A DNA stretch of 64,000 nucleotides. Origin: Prostheceraeus crozeri (lineage: Eukaryota > Platyhelminthes > Polycladida > Euryleptidae). The notes under the pieces were generated by a model. It worked only from the letters and a program-made list of their open reading frames with translations, ran no database searches and had not been told where the DNA came from. The stretch is taken from the NCBI GenBank assembly GCA_907163375.1, contig CAJQUW010004452.1, positions 353,136 to 417,135 of the forward strand, in the 5' to 3' direction. Below, in pieces: positions 1 through 10,797 of the stretch. Position 1 is the stretch's first letter, and every line of letters starts with the position of its first letter. The translations under genes and the position numbers were made by a program.

Positions 1-541
1 ACAGAAATATAGGACAAAGGCGTCTGTTTACATTTCAGTTTTTATTAGTAAATTGTTAGTCCTAATTTTTTTGACAGTGTATTTTTATAGATATAAATGC
101 TACGTGATAAAAATAAGATGCATGCTAAATTAATGAAATAAACTTAAGTGCTTCTAATTAACTCAAGTGATAATACATCGACGTAAAATCGAAATCAATA
201 AAGATAAAGAAGAAGTCAAAACGTTATTTTCTAATGCAAGCATGCGGAGTCAGAGCAATACGACTTGGGTCGGCGGCGACCCTGTCAAAAATATAGAGCT
301 CCAAATTTTGAGCATCATTGAGCAACAAAGAAACGACTGTCGATTGAAATGGATCAATAGGTATCAGAATGAATGTTGATAACAATAACTACAAGATTAT
401 CTCTGTTTTAGCAGGTTCGCACGTCAGAGTATTAGATTTGCCTGTAAAACTGAGTTTATGCATTTGATCATTTTTTCATCGATTGAATATGTATTTTCAC
501 GTTTATGTTCATCAGCATATGATTATGAATTCATTTTTCAG
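1..541. other. Upstream filamin intron or flank, no exon recognised
   Basis: AT-rich sequence ending in a polypyrimidine stretch and the acceptor CAG at 539-541 that opens the first recognisable filamin exon. A reading frame at 167-379 has no resemblance to filamin repeats and no splice-site support, so I do not call it. The preceding filamin exons must lie left of the window. Confidence 0.5.
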
Positions 542-836
542 GTTGGCCGTCCAGCAGCCTTTACAGTTACTTATAACGGTGTTGGTGCAGGTGGACATCT
601 TCGTTCTTGGGTGCAGACTCCCTCCGGTGCTGAAGACGAAGCGATTGTTCAGTCTGTCGATCGAGACCAGTACACTGTGCGATTTATCCCCAAAGAGAAC
701 GGTCCACATCTTATCCATGTCAATACGGATGATGCACCACTTCCAGGCAGTCCCTTTCGTGTGATGGTCGGCACGTTTGATGCTGATCCTTGTATGGTCC
801 ATGCCAGCGGAGAAGGACTGTCCAGGGGTCGAGTTG
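542..836 (+). CDS. Filamin exon: most of repeat 22 and start of repeat 23 (human FLNA numbering)
   Basis: Filamins are actin-crosslinking scaffold proteins made of an actin-binding head and a rod of about 24 immunoglobulin-like repeats. This exon reads VGRPAAFTVTYNG, then SWVQTPSGAEDEAIVQS, YTVRFIPKENGPHLIHV and PLPGSPFRVMVG. That is the regular pattern of a filamin repeat ending in GSPF, and it matches human FLNA repeat 22 in wording and order. It then enters the next repeat with GEGLSRGRVG. Acceptor CAG ends at 541 and donor GTGAGT starts at 837. The exon is in phase 0 on entry and leaves one base over, which the next exon completes to a glycine codon. Gene symbol withheld because invertebrates usually have one filamin not orthologous to a single vertebrate paralogue. 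Confidence 0.93.
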
Positions 837-1728
837 GTGAGTGCAGCTACTTGTTCTCTGGTTGGATTTTAAATGCAGCAGATGCCTTTAAGTGTAGAAA
901 GTCTCATTGTCCTTATTTTCGAAGTTAAACGTCCATTTTGCTTATTGTACCCTTTCGAAAGAACGAAATGGACAAAATCAATTTTTGATGCACAATTAAT
1001 ACAGTCTTTTGTACGCATTGGCAACTGAAACTTCACATTATGCTTGATGTACGCTCGTCTATGTATAATCAGATAGTTACAATAATTACACGTTATTTTC
1101 CATTTTTGCTACAACAAAAAGGAGAGGACGTTACAAAACTGGGACCTGTGGGCTGCCCTCGTCAAGTGTGCGGAGTTCATCCGCTGACGGGAGCAGGCGA
1201 TTTGCCCGCTCAGCACTGACGGCTCCCTGGACCTCTCCCAATAGCAGGGAGGGTTTGGGTTGACACCACCACCACCCCGTCACAAAACTCATTGGAAAAT
1301 TGCGGGAACAAAACAAGTTGATGGCAACAAATACGTCAGCGAAATCATGCATATGTAGCGTGAGAGACTTGTGTTCGTGAATACACTTATTGGCCAATCT
1401 GAATCATTAGAGACGTGATTAGATTCTATTCAGTTGCATAATTTTATCGTCAATGAATGTTATGCATCATGCTAACGTTTCGCGTAAACTGTGGTGATTT
1501 TTATCGCTATGTTGGCCGATTGGAGCAGTAATTCGCATTAAGTGAGTTTATTTCCATAGTCAAGTAAAGAACCCATCGAGAAAGAGAGCTTGTTCTTACT
1601 CAAAACGTACACTGTCGAATGTATGAATTTTTCACCATTACGTACTTTTCAATAACATAATTCCTTCTAGTCTTCAACGTTCATGTTTTCAATGCTCAAT
1701 CTGAGATTACTTTAACTTTGATTTTCAG
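837..1728 (+). other. Filamin intron
   Basis: Intron bounded by GTGAGT at 837 and TTTTCAG at 1722-1728. It holds a GC-rich 141-bp insert (1141-1281, listed separately). Nothing else stands out. Confidence 0.8.
1133..1289. repeat. Short GC-rich insertion with 8-bp flanking direct repeats
   Basis: The words ACAAAACT at 1133-1140 and 1282-1289 flank a 141-bp block whose GC content is far above that of the surrounding intron. The flanks look like a target-site duplication. No clear terminal inverted repeat is seen, so it could be a small hAT-type derivative or a retroposed RNA fragment. I cannot identify its source. Confidence 0.4.
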
Positions 1729-1895
1729 GCGTGAAAAACCATTTTTTCGTCAACACTGTCAACGCAGGTAGTGGTGCATTGTCTGTAACAGTGGATGGTC
1801 CAAGCAAAGTGCAGCTAAATTGCCATGAACATGAGGATGGTTATGAGTTCACTTATGTCCCCTCAGCTCCCGGAGAATACTTGATTACTATTAAG
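1729..1895 (+). CDS. Filamin exon: core of repeat 23
   Basis: The exon begins after TTTTCAG (1722-1728) with two bases that complete a glycine split from the previous exon. It reads [20 protein letters not shown], then [31 protein letters not shown]. This corresponds to human FLNA repeat 23 (FFINTTRAGPGTLSVTIEGPSKV). It ends at the donor GTAAAAAT from 1896. Repeat 23 continues in the next exon with YGGNYHITGSPF, so repeat 23 is spread over three exons. Repeats 20-23 of filamins form part of the mechanosensing, integrin- and partner-binding rod 2. That role is family knowledge, not visible here. Confidence 0.93.
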
Positions 1896-2555
1896 GTAAA
1901 AATAATTTCTCTTTCAATATAGACACCGTGCGTTATCATCGATGTACCGTTAGGTCAAGTGGTTATTATGAGTGCAATACTGTCCAGGCCACAAAGATAT
2001 ATACATGTAGTTAGGGTAACAATTTATGCTTGCAGTAAAGACAGAAAATCAGTGTCACCCCTTGTGCTTATTTTTCTGAAATTTCGTAGCTTCCATTAGA
2101 CCGATTTTGATATCATAAGAAGATCATTTGAATTGGAGATTAAGTCATAAAAGTAGCTGTTCGAAAACTACTGTTAAAAAATTAGAAGTATTAACGTAAT
2201 AGCAGGAAATTACTAGAGTGGAAAGAATCATGTTTAGAGTCAGCACCTTTTCTGTGTCACAAAGGAAAAAATGCATATAACAAACAGGGATCATTCTTAT
2301 AAGCGAAACGCGAAGCACAGGGTTTGATAAAAACTATCTTAAAACATTCCCAGCGTTTTTGATCCTGCAGGGTGTTGGTCGCACTGTGGTCCTCGGCAAA
2401 ATCAGCGCAAAGTATTTTTCCAACTATGAGAAATTAATAACGGCCTATTATTTAAGACAATGTTGTGCCTTTAGTTACCTAATGTAAATGAAACTGTCGC
2501 ACAAATGTTTTGAACTCATTAGAATTTGCGTTACATGATGATCTATTTCTTTCAG
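1896..2555 (+). other. Filamin intron
   Basis: Intron from GTAAAA at 1896 to TTTCAG ending at 2555. No features recognised within it. Confidence 0.8.
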
Positions 2556-2805
2556 TATGGCGGCAATTATCATATCACGGGATCTCCCTTCAAGGCTTTA
2601 ATTTACGGAACTGGTAATGAGCCGTTGGGTCCGATGTCGGAGCAATCTCATTTTGTAGTGAAAACTGTTGAAAAAAATACATCAATGCCTCGACATGGTG
2701 GTCGACATCCCGCATTAGCTGAAAGTGTGCACGTGCACGGAACCGGTTTATCAAACGCCTACATCGATCGTGTCAACCAGTTCACAATTGACGCCAGTCA
2801 AGCAG
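2556..2805 (+). CDS. Filamin exon: end of repeat 23, hinge 2, start of repeat 24
   Basis: The first residues YGGNYHITGSPFKALIYG close repeat 23 with the canonical GSPF strand. About 40 residues follow that are rich in Ser, Pro, Lys and His and lack the repeat pattern; these correspond to hinge 2 of vertebrate filamins, the flexible and protease-sensitive linker before the dimerisation repeat. The exon ends with VHVHGTGLSNAYIDRVNQF and TIDASQAG, matching the opening of human repeat 24 (KGAGLSKAFVGQKSSFLVD). Donor GTAAGA starts at 2806. One base is left over and is completed to a glycine codon in the last exon. Confidence 0.92.
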
Positions 2806-5800
2806 GTAAGATACTAAGTTTGTTATCAGAGTACCAACCAGATTGTAGTTGTTTCATCAGTGAAATTAATTCAACTGTATCGCCGCGTTTCCGATGCCTG
2901 GAAAATACATAGCTTTATAACTTAACATATTATAACTTTATTTTTTATATAATAATAATAATTTTATATATAATTTTTAACTTATTATAGCTTTAACATA
3001 GAGAATGCATATTTTTTATAGCCTTATAATGAAATATAGTCTCCTCTTTGTTCTGCGGAACTTTCAATGTGCTCGTCTATATTAATCGGTAGTTCATTTA
3101 TATTCTTTGTCTTTGATGATTTTCGAGAAAGATTTTCCAGTTGAAATCCTGATTACTTTCTCGCTCCTAGTACTTTACTTTAAAGACACTGATTGAGAAT
3201 AAGGCAAAATAAAGACTATTGCATTCCTGTTTACAGTTAGATGACCCGAACCAATGAATTCCAGCATTTAATTCAGATATGCCTTTGTGTGCTCTTTCAA
3301 CTGTCGATCTTTTGTCCCCTAGTTAGAGAGCATTGACGTTTAGATGACATGTCATTAGATGCCCGTAACAACATAGATAATGTTCTTTTGGATATGCTCG
3401 CACATGGTTTGTTTATTTTATCTTAGAAACTGCGAAGCTCGCTCCGTCAATTTCGTTGCTTGCATCGTAGAACTGCAGGAAGCGAATGTGTCATCATAAC
3501 TTGTCGTGCCACTTGCTGTATTTCATCACAGAGGACGAGCGAGACTTAAGAAGTAGAAATGTTGATTTTGTTCTGCAAATTTATTTGGCTAATTGCGACA
3601 TGTGAAAAAATTTACAAAACAACAGAGAGAAAAGTTTGTGCGAAACTCAGAGGACACAGATGAGATTTGCAATCTTCAGGAATAGAGGGGAGATATGACA
3701 CAAGAGGAACGCTCTCGGCTCATCATAGAGCTAACAGAGCCTGAGCTGAACTGAATGAGAACAAACAATTGATGAAATACACAGAATTCATGCAAACAAA
3801 CCACAGGCATTGCAATTTAATCAAAATGTATCAACAGCATAGTGACAATAGCAGCAGTTTCATGAAGAGAATTATTTTAAGAAATGATTATCCTAGACAA
3901 TAATGTACCACAAAAAATTTTAAGATTGATAGACTTCTTTACTTAAATCTTCTAGAAATTGAAAACAAGGATACAAGGAATAAAAGGAACATGAAAAACA
4001 AGTAAAATTTCTGTTATTGAAAAGTCAATCTTCCTTTATAGACATTTTAATTATTTGAGCAAAAATCACAATATCTGACATTCGAAAATCATTCTATGTG
4101 ATATTTGTTGTTGTGCATCAAATATCATTGTTAGACAAACATTTGTTTTGCATTGTATAAATTATACTGAATAAATGTAATTATATCATGATAAGTAGTA
4201 CATACTATGTCATATATGACGTAAGATATTGACAAATGTAGTGTAGTATGTTAAATATTTATGCTCGTATTCCACTTACTTGCTTTTGACGCTTGGTGTC
4301 CATTTATCTACGAAGAAAGGTTTTTTACTAGATGTTATTGTTAAGGCAAACAGTCACTCATTAATATAAAATGTGCATAAATATAACATATTTCGGTCTC
4401 ATTACTATTTAAAACGTTGAAATTGATGACTTCACACTCTTGCCCTTAGTTCTATTGTGTTAACTGTGCATGCAAAAAGTAGCATTTATTAATTACTGCA
4501 GGCGAACTATCTTAGGCGACATGTCAGTAGTGTGTTTGAAGAAGTCTCTACTTTTTTGAGGACATAAATGCACAGAGCGTCCGAGGAATTTTGCATTTAT
4601 ACACAATAGAAGTTCACTAATGTTCAAATATGTGTACTACAGAGACTACTAAGCTTCGTTGAATTTTCTGTATTTAGACATTACATTGCTTCTTCATTGC
4701 AGACTAATAAAAGATTCCGTAAGGCGAAGTAACATGTAGTTTTTGTATCAGATTTTCCTTTTGAGGTTGTGGTATTTCCATCGCATGTATGGAATGGGTG
4801 TCAAGAAGTTTTGATTTTTTCCTTCCATTCCTTACTTGTCTAGTTTAACTAGTCATTTATCTTCCCTTACTCCACATTTTCAAGTGTCGGTGAACAGAAT
4901 ATCGTATCATAAATCGCTGCACAAAAAATTATCTTACTTTTCAATCGCTAAATTCTCATTGAAGTTCTTTTGATTTCGACAAATTTATGAATATGAAAGT
5001 CAGTGAAAGTTAATGCTTTGATGTGCGAGTCGAGCGATGCTCAAGTTTGGTTGCTATCAGTTGTGGTCAAATAGAAAGAAAGATTTTATCTGAACAAGTC
5101 GTTATTTAACCGAATGAATTGCACCATCTGAATAGTCTTTCAACGTGCTTTCCTGTATTGTATGAAATGCTTTTGAAACTTAAATGATATCAAGCATTGA
5201 TACATGAAGTCAAATATTTTATGCAATTTTCATCATTTCAAGGCTCAGTCAAGTATTTCTGCTTTAGCTATTTGATGAATTGATAGCAAGAAAGTAATAG
5301 CAAGTAATAATGATGTATGTCTTATCGGCTAAATCGCTTACTAGGGATGACAATCACTGGATATATAGACTAAGGCAAATTCAGAAATATTATCAGGGTG
5401 GTCACACAAACCCGAATTTCGTGTATATTCTCGAATATACACGAATTTTCACAATTTTGAAAATTATACACGAATTCCAAGAATACACGAAATGTAGCAG
5501 CTTGTTAAAATGTGCACCAATTTCTAAGTTTCATAGATTGAAAATCAAGTTGATCGGCTCCTGCTTTCATAGTTGTTGTACAGATGCACCCTGCTATCAT
5601 ATTTAGCCGTGCAGATCATTTTGTATTTTTTGACATCACAGCGAAAAGAGTTTCAGACTGCTCATTTGTTTTCTAGGCAGGCACGGCTCAGAAGTTTAAG
5701 TGCAGCCGTAAGATCTTATATTCTTACCTTGAAAATGGCAATTTTTTTCCAAAAAATAGTTAGTTTAATTTTGATTGATATACAGTGTGCGTATATGGGT

Positions 5801-7269
5801 TTATGCTGCCATATATGTATGGAGCTTTCATCATCCATGGTTTTTCTGCTGCAACCAACCCTGGTCCTCGCACTATCCTGCAGTTTGTCTGATCTTGAAC
5901 CATTCTCAAAAAACGCCACAGCAGTTTTCTGAAGCGTTGCGAGAATTATAGTTCTGATGATGTTTCCGCAGACTTTCAATGACACTTTCGGGGCTCGACC
6001 TCTGGACCAAAGGATCGTTAGGCCAAGTATTTGGCCACGGTGCCACAGAGAATACCCATAGTACTGGCACCAGGTCGTTAGAGCGGGGGGTCCATTTAAT
6101 ATGCAGTGCCGACCATTTTTTTTTGATGTCATAAACTTCATAAGCCTGATTTGAAAAAGCTCTGTTAAAACGATTGTTGAAACGTCTTGTAAAGGATTTT
6201 GAAGCTGTTTACTTGGACAAGGGTCTTGAGGAAGAAGTCCTCGCACTTATCATTATCACCCTACTTTCCATGTTATCAATCCATTGCTTCCCAGAGCTAT
6301 TCTATGCGTAGAAGCATGTGCATAGAGTGGTGGCAAAATTAGTTAGGAGATTCTTACACTGCAACCACCGACAGGGTCCAACATGTCTTCTGGGACGGGG
6401 AATTGCCCCCCTAAGCCAGAATAAAACCACTTCAACCACCAAGATGCGCGAATTTGTCTACCGACTTGTGCGCTACCCTGCTGTTTGCAGTGGTTGTGGT
6501 TTTATCACCTTTAGCTGTAAAAGTACATGTTTAAAGGATGCCGGGATGACCTGAAATACCGTTACTCCCTATCTCGATAAATAGATGATCTAAATCAGGA
6601 CCACTTACCTTTCTATTTTCTCAAACCTTCAAAAAGTATAGCAATCAAATGTATGAGGCAAAACATGAGTTGATGTGAAAGTACTCAATTGATTGCAAAT
6701 TGTTAAAGTCAAATTAATGTTGCTTTGATTGAATTTTCTTCTTGTTTAAAATGAGTTTTCCTCTATCTTTGGTAATGAACATTCATTTGTTGATGCCAGG
6801 GTTGCGATCAGAAAATGCTGATGATAGTTTAAAAGCTTTATCAGTCTTGGCCCATTAATTTTGGTAATAGCTACTGAAGGTAACATACGTTCGATAGGGA
6901 TTGCAAAGAACATGTACATAGACCCTGGATGAGTTCGCAATGTCATCGAGTTTCAATGAAAGAAAAGTAGTGATCTGCATTTGAGTTAATAACTAGAAAT
7001 TGAAGGGTCCCATGTGACTCTTAGTCATTCTTCTAGAATAGATCACTTTTGCTCCATTTTTTCAATTTATTAATTTAACGTCTACTGATGCAATAAAAAA
7101 ATGATGTCCGAACGACTATCTGATGACTGCAGAATATGATCTAGATCAACATGTTGCATTTTTGTAAAACACAACAAATGGTGCCATAAATGTCATACAT
7201 GTATTATCACCATCAACTTCTTTATCAAACATTGTTCTATTGATGGTCAAATGTCCATTTCTTTTTTAG
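2806..7269 (+). other. Long last filamin intron (about 4.5 kb)
   Basis: Bounded by GTAAGA at 2806 and TTTTTTAG ending at 7269. It contains a near-perfect palindrome at 5418-5445 (13-bp arms around the word CGTGTATATTC, 2-bp loop) followed by more copies of the word ACACGAA to 5488, and a tRNA-like SINE head near 5989-6046. Long reading frames such as 5716-6246 (minus) show no protein-like composition or family match. Confidence 0.75.
5989..6046 (-). repeat. Possible tRNA-derived SINE head
   Basis: On the minus strand the sequence runs GTGGCACCGTGGCCAAATAC, then AGGTCGAGCCCC, resembling the internal A box (TGGCNNAGTNGG-like) and B box (GGTTCGANNCC-like) of RNA polymerase III promoters at tRNA-like spacing. 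The pairing needed for a functional tRNA is not convincing, so a SINE head is likelier than a tRNA gene. Element ends are not resolved. Confidence 0.35.
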
Positions 7270-7457
7270 GTAATGAAGTGCTTTTCGTCGGAGTCAATGG
7301 TCCTTCGAAACCATGCGATGAGGTTGTGATTAAACACGTTGGTCTCAATCAATTTGCAGTCAGTTATACAGTGAAGGAACGGGGAACTCATATGATAATG
7401 ATCAAATGGGCCGACCAGCATATCCCTGGGAGTCCATTTATTGTAATCGTACCATAA
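7270..7457 (+). CDS. Filamin terminal exon: repeat 24 (dimerisation repeat) and stop
   Basis: Two bases at 7270-7271 complete a glycine, then the exon reads NEVLFVGVNGPSKPC, DEVVIKHVGLNQFAVSY, TVKERGTHMIMIKWADQHI, PGSPFIVIVP and a TAA stop at 7455-7457. Human FLNA ends [27 protein letters not shown], so this is plainly the C terminus. In the family the last repeat mediates homodimerisation, giving the V-shaped crosslinker. The acceptor TTTTTTAG at 7262-7269 and the phase agreement with the exon at 2556-2805 support the splice model. Confidence 0.95.
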
Positions 7458-7541
7458 TCAATGGTCCCAGATATTATGTATAGATTTGTTTGCGATAAGC
7501 AGTATGAAATGCTTGATCCTGCTCATTTCGCTATCGTCGAT

Positions 7542-7547
7542 AATAAA
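7542..7547 (+). promoter_or_regulatory. Candidate filamin polyadenylation signal
   Basis: AATAAA lies 85 bases after the filamin stop codon. Other weak A/T-rich candidates exist downstream, so the real 3' end may be further on. Confidence 0.35.
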
Positions 7548-10037
7548 AACCAAATCCTGACGCTTGTCCTCCGATAGCTTTTTCGCTATGATATTTCATG
7601 TATGCTCTGACAGACTTCGAACTTTGTTTGACTGAAGCAATTTCGAAGTGTATATTATATACGGATCTCATTCAATATGGATCAAATTGTATCATAACTT
7701 TCCTTGAGTAAAGGAAATGAAATTATTTTCATCGATGAAATGATCCTATGCCTTCTCTTCATAAGATGTAGCTTTTATATCCTTCGAGATTTGTGCAATT
7801 CATACCGATCAGGCTGATTTGATATGTAACGATCATGTTTATTCTTTTCGTCTATGATTTTATTAAAATATTTTCGATGAAGGATCGTCGACGACATTTA
7901 TTGTTGATGCAATTTCTTACTGTATCTATAGTATTAGCGGAATGTTACAGATTTGTTATCTACACTGACCTATTAGATCTAAGAAATACATGATTTCTTT
8001 AATACAGAATAGTTTTCTTATTAAATAGATGCTTGGGAGGTATGTGCAGGAGACGAGGCTGACAATGAGACTTTCATTGATGATGCATAGGTCTACCCTA
8101 TAGCTACCAAGAATCTGCGTGTCTTTCGAGTTCTACCTAGTTCCTCTTTTTGTCAGACAGGTTCATGAGCAGCGCATGTAAATCCAATAGGAGTAAGGCT
8201 AAAATTCTCTGTAAAATTGAAACCTATTTGTTCTGAATAGCTGAAAAGTATAACTAAGTCTAGAGCCACATTTTTGGCATAGGATGTTAGCAAGTCATTC
8301 CCCATCATGCGTCTGATCGATAATTCAAAGACTTCCCATGCCAATAATTATGACTCAATAGGTACTTCTCATTTAATCAGAGAAATGCGCAAATGTATTT
8401 TTCTTTGATCTTGTCTGACAGCAAGATGACCCATAGCTCAAGTGTTGATAGCTTTAAAGACTGCAGAGTGTCTAGCTTCATTGTGGCATTTAATGGAAAG
8501 ACTTCCAGAGACTTAGGCAATTTAAGTTTGTAACTTCTCGACGAACGCTGCGTTTCGTCCTACAATGAATCTTTCAGTATGTCCGAAACTGCCATGTGAC
8601 ATGTAAGGTACACCAGATTGTCTGAACAAAATAGGCTGCACAACATGCAAATGCAGGCCTACACTGAGTTACTTAGCTTTGCCGTGCAGGCGATCAAAAT
8701 CTCGTGGGCGTATAGAAAGGTGTAGGCCTACAATGCAGTGATCGTGCGGGATACGGAAAAAATTCCAATCTGATTAGGTATATGTAATCCTAGTATCTTA
8801 AAATTTATTATAGGCCTATACTTATATTTTCAATTTTCTAAAATTCATGCAGCCGATAAGGCCTATGTATCTTGTATAAATCCAATATGTAATGTACTCT
8901 CATAATTTAGTTTCGTCGTGAAGCTCAGAATTGGAATATAAAATACTTTTTATTGATTGCACAAACATTTAGAAATATCCGGTAGAATTGGACTACTTGA
9001 AAAGCATTTACATATAAACTTTACAAAATACAACAAATAGGCCTGGATGTGCCAGACCGACCGGTCGGTCATGAACTAAGGAACCAGGCATATGAAGACT
9101 TTTAAACATTTATAATCACCAAGTTGGGCGAAATCGACGGACACAGTTTGTCAAAATAAAGTTTTGGTTTCTAATTAAATTTATGCCTAATTCTATTATT
9201 CTACCATTGGCATTTCTGGATTTCTTAAAAGGTTAATGTGCAGCCCTGAATACTTCAATAATTAGCGTGTCGTGTATTAAAGTCAATTTTCGGTTACACT
9301 TTGATTATATTGCATGTATATAGCCTAATTAATCCAATTTGCTAAATCAATGGTTAATTTTCATGCATCACTCGCATTATTCTTTCATCTCTTGTTTTAT
9401 TGAGAACAAAGCTATTATCGAATGGTACATTTGTTGTGAAGAGCATAGCAAGTTGAGTTTTATTCTCTATGTGGCGTACTACGTGTGTCATAAAAACTAA
9501 TAAATATTTAGTATGACAGACTTAATTTCATTGATTTCAACTAATTATTCAGCAGAAAATATGTTGGAATTGTAAATTGTTGAATTGGCTACTTGACTTG
9601 CTTTGCGACATAATTGTACAGATTTGGTTTTGTGTTTTTTACAGCAGGACAATAAAATAATTGAATTCTTTTTTATTACTATAAATTGCTGCAGGTTGCC
9701 GCGTAAATTTCCGCAAGAAAAGGTAAGCCTGAGTTGCGTGCTCCGAATATTATTGTAATTTACACAGCTACTGTATGACCTAGAACAGAGCCTACCTATT
9801 TGGCAACGGAATGGAGCATCAATCTCTCAATCAAAATATGATCATTATTATCTATTCACAGATTAAGTTCGCGTCTCAACTATTCAGCTACAGAGGGTTC
9901 AGCTAAAGAAAGCTTGAGTTGCTTCAAAGCTAAACTTTGGTCAGCTCACCGGTTAGTATGAGCAAGCTGTGAATATCTCTTAGATCGTTAGTGATATGGC
10001 CCTGAGGCCGAGTCCTCCACGTACCCGGTTCCATAAT
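7548..10037. other. Intergenic, no gene recognised
   Basis: No coding pattern is seen. Notable only are several AGGCCT palindromes (near 8660, 8725, 8815, 8860, 9041) and a perfect 16-bp palindrome GACCGACCGGTCGGTC at 9055-9070. Confidence 0.6.
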
Positions 10038-10248
10038 ATAAAGGGTTCAAAAGAAAAGATTCTTCGGGTACTTCCAAGCGATTATTATTGCGTGTGCGAC
10101 GTTTCGCCCCAAAGGCTTAATCATGCACGAATGAAGATGTACAGCGCAACATTCACATCATACGACCGAAGAAAATCGATAAAGAAAATTATCACGTGAG
10201 CACATGTTAAGGTTAAAAATTCTACTGATAACAAAGATTAAAAGTACC
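10038..10248 (+). repeat. Left inverted pLTR of the Penelope-like element
   Basis: Begins ATAAAGGGTTCAAAAG and ends AAAGATTAAAAGTACC. The reverse complement is at 10587-10797. On the minus strand, 10094-10128 has the layout of a hammerhead ribozyme (see the right arm). Confidence 0.75.
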
Positions 10249-10299
10249 ATGAAAATTAAGAAAATCTTGAGGCAAATGTGCAAAAGTTCATATGGATGA

Positions 10300-10565
10300 A
10301 AGATTCTTGTCTGTTCATATAGCTTGGTTACCAGCATCCTTGATGTATCTGCTTTCCAAGCTCCTTCTCTTCACATAACCTTTCAGATTTCGGTGCACGA
10401 TCTCCTATTCAATATTCATTGAATGTCCTTTATGGTCAGAAACAAAGTGTTCCTTCACTGCAGAAGGATTACTCGACATTACGTGTTCCTTTATGCGCGT
10501 CCCTACCAATCTTGATGTCTCACCGATATAGTATTTCGAGCAGAATTTGCAGGTTATCTTGTATA
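10300..10565 (-). pseudogene. GIY-YIG endonuclease remnant of Penelope-like element
   Basis: Reading the minus strand from about 10563 gives YKITCKFCSKYYIGETSRL, then VGTRIKEHV, SAVKEHFVSDHKGHSMNIE and later NLKGYVKRRSLESRYIKDA. The CxxC-YYIGETSRxxxxRxxEH pattern followed by a downstream RRxxEexYI stretch is the GIY-YIG nuclease of Penelope-like elements, which nicks DNA during integration. It is not an intact gene. Confidence 0.75.
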
Positions 10566-10586
10566 TCAGGTTTTTGGTACTTTTAA

Positions 10587-10797
10587 GGTACTTTTAATCT
10601 TTGTTATCAGTAGAATTTTTAACCTTAACATGTGCTCACGTGATAATTTTCTTTATCGATTTTCTTCGGTCGTATGATGTGAATGTTGCGCTGTACATCT
10701 TCATTCGTGCATGATTAAGCCTTTGGGGCGAAACGTCGCACACGCAATAATGATCGCTTGGAAGTACCCGAAGAATCTTTTCTTTTGAACCCTTTAT
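10587..10797 (+). repeat. Right inverted pLTR with hammerhead-like motif
   Basis: Reverse complement of 10038-10248. At 10707-10741 it shows, in order, GTGC, ATGATTA (compare the hammerhead core CTGATGA), a small GCC...GGC stem, GAAAC, GTC and GCAC pairing back to GTGC. That is the order of parts in the hammerhead ribozymes known from Penelope-like pLTRs, with the first core box altered. Confidence 0.6.

Larger units (their letters stand above)
10038..10797 (-). mobile_element. Short Penelope-like element with inverted pLTRs
   Basis: Two 211-bp arms (10038-10248 and 10587-10797) are almost perfect reverse complements. They enclose about 340 bp that read, on the minus strand, as the GIY-YIG endonuclease region of Penelope-like retroelements. 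Penelope-like elements are known for LTR-like terminal repeats (pLTRs) that can be direct or inverted. The reverse transcriptase part is absent, so this is a short, old, non-autonomous copy. Near-identity of the arms fits the copying mechanism of the family. No flanking duplication is obvious. Confidence 0.75.

Noticed and set aside
167-379. Upstream filamin exon
   Set aside because: The 70-residue frame has no filamin repeat pattern and no splice sites in phase.
5989-6046. True tRNA gene
   Set aside because: A- and B-box-like words are present but a full cloverleaf with acceptor pairing could not be formed by eye.
5716-6246. 176-residue minus-strand frame in the last filamin intron
   Set aside because: Composition is not protein-like and a tRNA-derived SINE head runs through it.
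10707-10741. Active hammerhead ribozyme
   Set aside because: The fold order fits, but the first core box differs from CTGATGA at two positions, so activity cannot be claimed for this copy.
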